28,374 bases of DNA from Prochlorothrix sp035286285. GTDB lineage: Bacteria > Cyanobacteriota > Cyanobacteriia > Prochlorotrichales > Prochlorotrichaceae. A model generated the notes under the pieces. That model did no database searches. It was given only the letters and a program-made list of their open reading frames with translations, and was not told where the DNA came from. The stretch is from contig JAYKJG010000284.1 in NCBI GenBank assembly GCA_035286285.1, forward strand, positions 1 through 28,374, read 5' to 3'. Below are positions 1 through 6,049 of this stretch, in pieces; the first letter of the stretch is position 1; every line of letters begins with the position of its first letter. Made by a program: the position numbers and the translations under genes.

Positions 1-1083
1 CGAGGCATAGCAACTGAGGAATCCAGTCTCAATCCTTGGAACTATCGATTTAATGACTATTGGCAAGTTTCTAGCCGCTACTTGACCTTCAGTCATGACT
101 TAGCAAGCTGTGATCTGGTGGTACTGCCCTACGACTGGTACTGGGCACGCGGTCCCCACTGGCGGCAGCGCTATGCTGACCCCGTTGTTGCTCCCGTCGT
201 CGCAACCCTGAACCAACAGCTTTATGACAAGGCCGTTGCTGCGGGCAAGCCCGTTGTCTTATTTTTTACGGGCGATCGCTCCCATGAAGCCGTTCCCTTT
301 CCCAAAGCGATTATTCTGCGGGAAGGACTTTACCAATCGCGCCGTCAGGCCCAGGAATTCGTCTGTCCGGCCTTTGCCGAGGATTTGCTGCAACAGGTCA
401 CCCAGATCAATCCCAGCCTCACCCCAGGAGAAGTAGTGATTCGGCCTAAGACCGATCGGCCTACGGTGGGCTTCTGTGGCCTTGCCAAGCCCATCACCCT
501 AAATAAACGGGTGAAAGACCTCTATTACCATGGCTCTATGCTCGTATCCCAAGGGAATTGGGATGTTTCGCCCTATTTAGGTGAAAAGCTGCGAATTAAA
601 GCCATCAAACGCCTAAAATCAAACCCGGATCTCCAAACCAATTTTATTGTTCGCAGTGAATCTGTCTTTCTAGGGACCAGCCCCGACCAGCAAAAAATCT
701 TCCGACAAGACTATATTCAAAACCTCATCGAAAGCGACTATATCCTCTGCTGCCGAGGATCGGGCAATTACTCCTTCCGCCTCTATGAAACCCTCTGCAT
801 GGGCCGAATCCCCCTCTTTTTGAACACAGATTCCGCCTTTCCCTACGATTTCCTCCAAGACTGGCAGCAATATTGTGTCTGGGTTGAGCCGAAGGATCTA
901 AAGTCTTTGCCTCAAAAAGTTCTAGCATTTCACAATGCCCTTTCAGCCCAAGACTTTATTGACCTTCAGCAGCGTTGTCGCCAGTTTTGGCTAGAGTGGC
1001 TCTCAGTCCAAGGCTTTTTCAGCCATTTTCACCACCACTTAAGCCATTTAGGCTTGATTCCAACCCCAACCCCGGAATCTTAA
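1..1083 (+). CDS. Exostosin-like glycosyltransferase, 5' end cut by window
   Basis: The reading frame is open from base 1 to the TAA at 1081-1083, so the gene starts upstream of the window. A TTG at 82 is in frame but need not be the start, because coding sequence continues before it. The C-terminal half carries YILCCRGSGNYSFRLYE followed by TLCMGRIPLFL, the pattern of exostosin/GT47-like transferases, where the RG-SFR-ET-MGRIP residues form the nucleotide-sugar binding part. No signal peptide can be judged because the N-terminus is missing. Known members add sugars to cell-surface polysaccharides; donor and acceptor here are unknown. The last 65 bases overlap the end of convergent ruvB. Family assignment is fairly sure, the substrate is not. 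Confidence 0.8.
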   Translation, partial: RGIATEESSLNPWNYRFNDYWQVSSRYLTFSHDLASCDLVVLPYDWYWARGPHWRQRYADPVVAPVVATLNQQLYDKAVAAGKPVVLFFTGDRSHEAVPFPKAIILREGLYQSRRQAQEFVCPAFAEDLLQQVTQINPSLTPGEVVIRPKTDRPTVGFCGLAKPITLNKRVKDLYYHGSMLVSQGNWDVSPYLGEKLRIKAIKRLKSNPDLQTNFIVRSESVFLGTSPDQQKIFRQDYIQNLIESDYILCCRGSGNYSFRLYETLCMGRIPLFLNTDSAFPYDFLQDWQQYCVWVEPKDLKSLPQKVLAFHNALSAQDFIDLQQRCRQFWLEWLSVQGFFSHFHHHLSHLGLIPTPTPES

Positions 1084-2290
1084 GGGGAGTTGCCGTAGCC
1101 GGAGCAGCATAACCCAAATGAGTCCAAGCCGCTGGAGTTGCAATGCGCCCGCGAGGGGTGCGCTGGAGATAGCCAATTTGCAGCAAGTAGGGTTCGTAAA
1201 CTTCTTCGATCGTGTGGGCATCTTCCCCCGTCGCCGCCGCCAGGGTTTCTAGCCCCACTGGCCCCCCGTTGTAGTGCTCAATCATCACCGAGAGCAAACG
1301 ACGATCGGTCCAATCCAGACCGCAGGGGTCCACATTGTAGAGTTCTAGGGCAGTTGCGGCCACTTCAGCAGTAATAGTGCCCACTTTTTTGACTTCTCCA
1401 TAGTCCCGCACCCGTTTCAGTAGACGGTTGGCAATGCGGGGAGTCCCGCGAGAGCGGCGGGCGATCGCCTCAGCCCCCTCAGGACTCACGGGCGTGTCCA
1501 AAAGCTGGGCCGTGCGCTGGACGATCGCCACCAGTTCATCCAGTTCATAGAACCGCAGCCGTTGCACCAAACCAAACCGATCGCGCAGGGGAGCCGTCAG
1601 CGCCCCAATTTGCGTCGTTGCCCCCACCAGGGTAAACGGCTTTAAAGGCAAACTCCGGGTACGGGCACCCTGGCCCTTGCCGATCGTGATATCAATACGA
1701 AAATCCTCCATCGCCGGATAAAGAATCTCCTCTGTTACCTTCGGTAAACGGTGAATTTCATCAATAAACAGCAAATCTCCCGCTTCCAAGCTCACCAACA
1801 AGCCCACAATATCCCTCGGTCGCTCCAAGGCAGGCGCAGTCGTAATCTTGCAGTTCACCCCCATTTCTTGGGCCAACACCAAAGACATGGTGGTTTTGCC
1901 CAAACCGGGCGGACCATAGAGCAGCAGGTGATCCAAACTTTCCCGGCGGGCCTTAGCCGCTTGAATCGCGATGCTCAGCACCTCTTTCAGGGATTTTTGG
2001 CCCACATAGTCTTGAATCGATTGGGGTCGCAGGGATTCATCGGATTTGCTGGCCTCTTCGGGGCGTTCTTCGGGGGTGAGGAGGTTCGGCTCTGGGGATG
2101 GATCCGCAGGATTTGCTCCCGCTGGTTTGGCCTTCGATCGATCGGCCTGGGAAGAGCGCTGACGAGATCGATCGGCCTTAGCGGTTCCTGAAACCGTGTC
2201 CGCCCCTGTGGCTTCCGCTTGATTGGGGGGATTCTCCGGCTGGGAGTTACCCGATCCCTTGCCCGATCCCTTGGAGGAAATAATCGCCAT
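1019..2290 (-). CDS. ruvB: Holliday junction branch-migration helicase RuvB
   Basis: RuvB is the hexameric AAA+ motor that, with RuvA, drives branch migration of Holliday junctions. From the ATG at 2290 (GAGG eight bases upstream) it has 423 residues. Walker A GPPGLGKT is at 126-133, followed by Walker B FIDEIHR, sensor 1 GATT, arginine finger PLRDRFG, and the C-terminal winged-helix segment with RTPRGR. An in-frame ATG 19 codons upstream (2347) has weaker support. The first ~85 residues are a low-complexity Ser/Pro/Ala/Lys extension; N-terminal extensions are known in cyanobacterial RuvB. The C-terminus runs about 29 residues past the usual RTPRGR-HLG ending and overlaps the convergent glycosyltransferase gene by 65 bases. 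ruvA and ruvC are not in the window. Confidence 0.95.
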   Translation of the reverse strand: MAIISSKGSGKGSGNSQPENPPNQAEATGADTVSGTAKADRSRQRSSQADRSKAKPAGANPADPSPEPNLLTPEERPEEASKSDESLRPQSIQDYVGQKSLKEVLSIAIQAAKARRESLDHLLLYGPPGLGKTTMSLVLAQEMGVNCKITTAPALERPRDIVGLLVSLEAGDLLFIDEIHRLPKVTEEILYPAMEDFRIDITIGKGQGARTRSLPLKPFTLVGATTQIGALTAPLRDRFGLVQRLRFYELDELVAIVQRTAQLLDTPVSPEGAEAIARRSRGTPRIANRLLKRVRDYGEVKKVGTITAEVAATALELYNVDPCGLDWTDRRLLSVMIEHYNGGPVGLETLAAATGEDAHTIEEVYEPYLLQIGYLQRTPRGRIATPAAWTHLGYAAPATATPLKIPGLGLESSLNGLSGGENG

Positions 2291-2747
2291 CTCATCAACC
2301 TCAAACGCGCAGGTCACAGACCACAGAACAGACCACAGATGCATCACAAACCCAGATCCCTAAAGACCCAGGAGCCACTAGGGGCTGTCATCATTTAGTC
2401 TGAGAATGCCCTGAGTGTCAGGATTACAGCCCCTAGCTAATAAAACTGGGGCGGGCGTGTAAGGCTGATACCCCAAGGTTTCTACGGTTAATTGATGACA
2501 CGCCCTAGGGTAACACAGCCCCCCCAGCGCTGAGCTTAGGCCCACCCCCACCCCCCAAAGTCAACCCAAACCCCCTCCCTCCAAAATCTTGCCAAAAAAA
2601 TCTTGCTAAAACCCTTGACAAAAGATCTCCCCTTAAGGCAAATTTATTAATGCGCTCAACGGCAGTTCCACTCTTAAGGTTAAGCTACTTAAGCCACAAA
2701 ACCTTAGAATTGCTGCTCTAGCGTTCCGAAAGCTTGCAAAAGCCTAG
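2291..2747. other. Gene-free gap between ruvB and tRNA-Ala
   Basis: No convincing coding frame is seen. The first part holds the ruvB leader and a MITE-like inverted element (2378-2508). From about 2509 to 2600 the strand is very C-rich, and 2600-2747 is AT-richer and presumably holds the tRNA promoter. I could not fix unambiguous -35/-10 boxes. Confidence 0.7.
2378..2508. mobile_element. MITE-like element with inverted ends and CTAG flanks
   Basis: Two 53-nt units lie in inverted orientation, at 2381-2433 and 2453-2505. Each folds on itself: CTAGGGGCTGT (2378-2388) with ACAGCCCCTAG (2426-2436), and GGGCGTGT (2453-2460) with ACACGCCC (2498-2505). Both loops are 37 nt. Aligning the left unit with the reverse complement of the right gives about 35/53 identities, including a shared TGTCATCA block, and two stem pairs change on both sides at once (pairs 4-50 and 5-49). 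The outer edges both show CTAG (2378-2381, 2505-2508), compatible with a 4-bp target duplication. No transposase is present. I infer a non-autonomous element, possibly related to an IS with a CTAG target; the family is unverified. Confidence 0.6.
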
Positions 2748-2820
2748 GGGGGTATAGCTCAGTTGGTAGAGCACTTGCATGGCATGCAAGGGGTCAGCGG
2801 TTCGAGTCCGCTTACCTCCA
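2748..2820 (+). tRNA. tRNA-Ala, anticodon GGC
   Basis: A full 73-nt cloverleaf. The acceptor stem GGGGGTA pairs with TACCTCC (one G-U), the D arm has GCTC/GAGC, and the anticodon stem CTTGC/GCAAG encloses loop ATGGCAT with anticodon GGC at 2781-2783. The T arm AGCGG/CCGCT encloses TTCGAGT, and the discriminator is A. The 3' CCA is not encoded, so it must be added enzymatically. It reads alanine GCC/GCU codons. The start codon of the next gene is only 19 nt beyond its 3' end. Confidence 0.97.
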
Positions 2821-2839
2821 TATTTAACCCAGAGTATTA

Positions 2840-4222
2840 ATGCTCAAAACCCTCAGTCTTTCAAACTTCAAGGCTTGGTCTGACCTACACATTGAGTTTG
2901 GTCGCCTCACAGGGATCTTTGGCCGTAATAGCTCTGGCAAAACCAGCATCTTACAATTTTTGTTACTCCTCAAGCAAACAAAGGATGCAACGGATCAGGG
3001 CTTGACACTTGACCTAGGTGGACCCAGCCAACTGATCAATCTTGGTACATCTCAACAAATCCTCAATCGTCAGGCCAAGACCTCAACGCTCAGATGGACG
3101 CTATCGTGGCACCTGCCCGAAGTGCTGAAAATCGTTGACCCAATGGGAAAGCGCACAGATATCCTTTTCTCCTCGAAGCACATTTCTCTAGAGGTTGAGA
3201 TCAAGGTTGAGGAGCAAGATATCCAAACCCAAGCTCTCGCCTATATTTTTGATGGCTACCGATTTGAAATACGATCGGAGAATGCTGGCTCATCTCACTA
3301 TCTCCTAGAGGCAAGCAGTGACTCTGGTAGGGAGTTTCAGTTTATTCGCCATAAAGGTCGTGCCTGGAAGCTACCTGAACCCATTAAAACCCATCTTTTT
3401 CCCGATCAAGTCAAAACCTACCATCAAAATGCAAACTTTTTAGGGCTGCTGGAAACAAAGTATGAAGACTTGATGAGTAAAATTTATTACTTGGGTCCAC
3501 TCCGAGAACCACCCCAGCGTAACTATCAATGGTCTAGAGTTCAGCCCTGGGATGTGGGTTACCGAGGAGAAAGGGCTGTGGAAGCTATCCTTGCTGCCAA
3601 GCACCGCAACGAGAAGCGTAACCTGAAAAAGGGGGGTAAGTATAAAACACTGGAGGAAGTGGTTGCATATTGGCTCAAGCACCTTGGCCTGATCCAGGAC
3701 TTTTTTATCGCAGAAATTTCACCGGGATCGAGCCTTTATGAGGTCAAGGTCCAGGTTGATAGGGCGAGCGACCCCGTGAGTTTAGTTGATGTTGGCTTTG
3801 GTGTGTCCCAAATCCTTCCAGTTTTGGTGCTTGTATACTATGTCCCTGAAGATAGTATTATTATCATGGAGCAACCGGAGATCCATTTACATCCCTCTGC
3901 TCAAAGCGGCTTAGCTGATGTCCTTTTACAAGTTGCCCATCACCGTAAACTGAGCATTATTGTTGAGAGCCATAGTGAACATTTGCTGCGTCGCTTGCAA
4001 CGACGGGTTGCAGAGGGTCAATATGAAGCCCAAGATATTAAGCTCTACTTTTGCGATCGGGCTAAGGGTAGATCAATTCTCCAAGACCTTCAAGTTAATA
4101 AGTTTGGAGAGATTCATAACTGGCCCCAAAACTTCTTTGGAGATGAACTCAGTGAAATTACAGCGACTCGCAAGGCTGCGTTAAAGCGTAAAATCCAGGA
4201 AGAGCGCACATCACAAGAGTAA
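2840..4222 (+). CDS. RecF/OLD-like AAA ATPase with DUF3696-type C-terminus
   Basis: A 460-residue soluble ATPase of the SMC/ABC type found in OLD and AAA_15 proteins. The N-terminus LSNFKAWSDLHIEF leads into Walker A GRNSSGKTS (28-36). The Walker B/signature region IIIMEQPEIHLHP has acids at E344 and E347, and the H-loop ESHSEHLLRR is centred on H378. The C-terminal EIHNWPQNFF segment resembles the DUF3696 domain. No TOPRIM nuclease domain is visible, unlike true OLD proteins. It begins 19 nt after tRNA-Ala with no clear Shine-Dalgarno and is followed after 4 nt by a PIN-domain gene. Two-gene ATPase-plus-nuclease modules are common in anti-phage defence (Septu, PARIS), so a defence role is plausible but inferred. 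The region lacks HIP1 octamers and looks AT-richer than its neighbours, suggesting transfer. Confidence 0.85.
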   Translation: MLKTLSLSNFKAWSDLHIEFGRLTGIFGRNSSGKTSILQFLLLLKQTKDATDQGLTLDLGGPSQLINLGTSQQILNRQAKTSTLRWTLSWHLPEVLKIVDPMGKRTDILFSSKHISLEVEIKVEEQDIQTQALAYIFDGYRFEIRSENAGSSHYLLEASSDSGREFQFIRHKGRAWKLPEPIKTHLFPDQVKTYHQNANFLGLLETKYEDLMSKIYYLGPLREPPQRNYQWSRVQPWDVGYRGERAVEAILAAKHRNEKRNLKKGGKYKTLEEVVAYWLKHLGLIQDFFIAEISPGSSLYEVKVQVDRASDPVSLVDVGFGVSQILPVLVLVYYVPEDSIIIMEQPEIHLHPSAQSGLADVLLQVAHHRKLSIIVESHSEHLLRRLQRRVAEGQYEAQDIKLYFCDRAKGRSILQDLQVNKFGEIHNWPQNFFGDELSEITATRKAALKRKIQEERTSQE

Positions 4223-4226
4223 TATC

Positions 4227-4712
4227 ATGACCAAGTTTGTGATCGATACGAATGTGGCCATCAGTGCTAACGGGCGCAGCACTCATGCCTCTTGGGGCTG
4301 TCAATTAAGCTGCATTGAATTTCTAGCCTCTTATCCCCAAATCTCGATCGTCCTGGATACCTTAGGCTTAATCATGGCGGAATATGCCGAGCACTTAAAC
4401 TACTCAGGGGAACCAGGAGTAGGGGATATTTTTTTCAAATATTTACATGATTACCAGTATTCTGGTCCGATTGAACAGGTACAGATTACCCCCCACAGGG
4501 ACGCAAATCGAGGATTTCAGGAGCTTCCTGAGAATGCCTTAGATCCTTCCGATCGGAAGTTTTTAGCCGCTGCCGTCGTGAGCATGGCTCAGATTGTTAA
4601 TGCGACGGATAGTGACTGGGCTGAGCAAGCCACCCTGGTGAACACCCTAGGCATTACCCTTAAGCAACTATGCCCCGATCACATGTCCCGAACCCCTAAA
4701 AAAACAAAGTAA
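4227..4712 (+). CDS. PIN-domain putative ribonuclease, partner of the ATPase
   Basis: A 161-residue protein with the spaced acidic residues of PIN nucleases: D7 in FVIDTNV, E52 in the following helix, D109 in LDPSDRKFLAAA, and D128/D130 in NATDSDW. PIN domains cleave RNA using metal bound by such a cluster, as in VapC toxins. It starts 4 nt after the ATPase stop, with no strong ribosome-binding site of its own, which suggests translational coupling. There is no small antitoxin gene beside it, so a standard VapBC pair is unlikely. I infer that the ATPase controls or recruits this nuclease. The final TPKKTK tail is basic. Fold assignment is good; the biological role is unknown. Confidence 0.75.
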   Translation: MTKFVIDTNVAISANGRSTHASWGCQLSCIEFLASYPQISIVLDTLGLIMAEYAEHLNYSGEPGVGDIFFKYLHDYQYSGPIEQVQITPHRDANRGFQELPENALDPSDRKFLAAAVVSMAQIVNATDSDWAEQATLVNTLGITLKQLCPDHMSRTPKKTK

Positions 4713-4918
4713 GCCGTGGTAGGTTGTTGTTAGAGTCGTGGGATGCATCCAAGCATGGGATTATTGCCCTTGTCTGGATGAGATATTCCTAGCGTCTCGT
4801 TGAGCGCGATCGGGGCATTGATATCCTAGTTAAGCTGGGCTTTAGGAGCTATCCTTGGAGTCTGTCCTTGCGCTTACCGCTCCCTTAACTCGTTACAAAG
4901 TTCATTCGTTACACCTCC

Positions 4919-5575
4919 ATGGTCACCTCTTCCCCCTCCCGTCATGCCCTCCCTGAGGCTCTGTCTTTGGATGCCATTCGCTACAACGATCAAGGCTTGG
5001 TTCCAGCGATCGCCCAGGACTATCTAGACGGTACCGTATTGATGTTGGCCTGGATGAACCGGGAGTCTTTGCAGAAAACCTTGGAAACGGGAGAAGCCTG
5101 GTACTGGAGCCGATCGCGCCAAGAACTGTGGCACAAGGGCGCAACTTCGGGCCATTTACAAAAGGTGCAGTCGATCCGCTACGACTGCGACAGTGATGCC
5201 TTGCTGCTCTCGATCGAGCAAATTGGCGATATTGCCTGCCATACCGGAGAGCGCAGTTGTTTTCACCAAGTGGAGGGCCAAATTATCCCCCCACCCGCCG
5301 ATATGCTCTCCCAAGTCTTTGCCGTCGTGCGCGATCGCCGCGACAATCCCCAGGAAGGCTCCTATACCTGTAGCCTCTTCCAGTCCGGCGACAACAAGAT
5401 TCTCAAAAAAATTGGCGAAGAAGCCGCCGAAGTCGTCATGGCCTGCAAAGACGATGCAAAGGATGAAATCGCCGGAGAAGTGGCAGATCTGTTTTTCCAT
5501 GCCCTTGTGGCGATCGCCCACCACAACGTAGACCTGCGCGATGTCTACCGCAAACTCCAAGAACGCCGCCGTTAA
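4919..5575 (+). CDS. hisIE: Bifunctional phosphoribosyl-AMP cyclohydrolase / phosphoribosyl-ATP pyrophosphatase
   Basis: This protein catalyses steps 2 and 3 of histidine biosynthesis in the cytoplasm, turning phosphoribosyl-ATP into ProFAR. The HisI domain (about 18-120) contains MLAWMNRESL, the SRSRQELWHKGATSGH motif at 64-79, metal-binding DCDSD (89-93), and the zinc cysteines C90, C107 and C114. The HisE domain (about 130-218) has the MazG-like helix residues EE-x2-E (167-171) and EVADLFFH. At 218 residues it is the usual fusion length. The start ATG at 4919 has no strong Shine-Dalgarno; the first ~15 residues are poorly conserved in kind, so a slightly later start is possible. No other his genes are nearby, as is usual in cyanobacteria. 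Confidence 0.95.
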   Translation: MVTSSPSRHALPEALSLDAIRYNDQGLVPAIAQDYLDGTVLMLAWMNRESLQKTLETGEAWYWSRSRQELWHKGATSGHLQKVQSIRYDCDSDALLLSIEQIGDIACHTGERSCFHQVEGQIIPPPADMLSQVFAVVRDRRDNPQEGSYTCSLFQSGDNKILKKIGEEAAEVVMACKDDAKDEIAGEVADLFFHALVAIAHHNVDLRDVYRKLQERRR

Positions 5576-5591
5576 AAGGCTCCCTCACTCC

Positions 5592-5620
5592 GGGCAACCC
5601 AGGGGCAACCCAGGGGCAAC
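5592..5620. repeat. 11-bp tandem repeat GGGCAACCCAG
   Basis: Two perfect units (5592-5602, 5603-5613) and a partial third (GGGCAAC, 5614-5620) just after the hisIE stop. The same GGGGCAACC wording occurs in the dispersed G/C-rich repeat at 14606-14641 and 15505-15541. Confidence 0.8.
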
Positions 5621-5651
5621 AACCCCTACCCTCAGGTTAGGTCACAAATAT

Positions 5652-5801
5652 GCCAAACGGCTGATTGACTGACAAAAGGGGGTCAAACCGAGGCGCAGAG
5701 GGCGGGTCAGGTTTCCTGACCCCTACACTCCCAAACGTCTTGTAGGGGCGCGGTTTTCGCGCCCAGGACAAAATTTTCTGTCAGTCAACCAGGCCAAACG
5801 G
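5652..5801. mobile_element. 132-bp MITE with 9-bp target-site duplication
   Basis: The element spans 5661-5792. Its left end CTGATTGACTGACA matches the inverted right end (CTGGTTGACTGACA read on the minus strand) at 13 of 14 positions. It is bounded by a perfect 9-bp direct repeat GCCAAACGG (5652-5660 and 5793-5801), as expected for a target-site duplication. Inside are two perfect hairpins: GGGTCAGG-TTT-CCTGACCC (5704-5722) and GGGCGCG-GTTTT-CGCGCCC (5746-5764). There is no coding capacity. CTG ends with 9-bp duplications are known for the IS10/IS50 groups of the IS4 family; that link is inference. A related sequence occurs at 15588-15676. Confidence 0.8.
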
Positions 5802-6049
5802 GTGCATCCCACGGTTGTTTAAGCCAGTGATCCACCGTGGACTCTAGCCAATCATCATAACGCAGGCCCTAAGCAGGGTAGGGTTGCTATAGACTTGTCT
5901 AAAAACTTAAACTTGAGAACTTAGAACCGTAGACCACGGCGAGGCTAACCGTAGCCCAGGGGCACCCGGCCCCGACTTTCAGCCCCGACTGCCGGTCTAT
6001 CTTTCCATCACCCCAACTCAGGCTATAGCAGAAGGAGTGTTCACCGCCC

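Larger units (their letters stand above)
5576..6049. other. Gene-free gap hisIE-dnaK rich in repeats
   Basis: No gene is seen. The gap begins with a GGGCAACCCAG tandem repeat (5592-5620), contains a MITE (5652-5801 including its duplications), and ends with the dnaK leader. No CIRCE operator (TTAGCACTC-N9-GAGTGCTAA) is visible upstream of dnaK. An AGAAGGAG sequence at about 6030-6037 is the likely dnaK ribosome-binding site, about 12 bases before the ATG. Confidence 0.7.

Noticed and set aside
4713..4918. Possible duplicated tRNA-Ala 3' end (att site) after the PIN gene
   Set aside because: Only short matches such as CGCTTACC (about 4870-4877) and ACCTCCAT (4913-4920) to the tRNA end were found; they are too short and interrupted to claim an integration site, and no integrase gene is present.
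5870..6049. CIRCE-type heat-shock operator upstream of dnaK
   Set aside because: I looked for TTAGCACTC and GAGTGCTAA and found neither in the leader.
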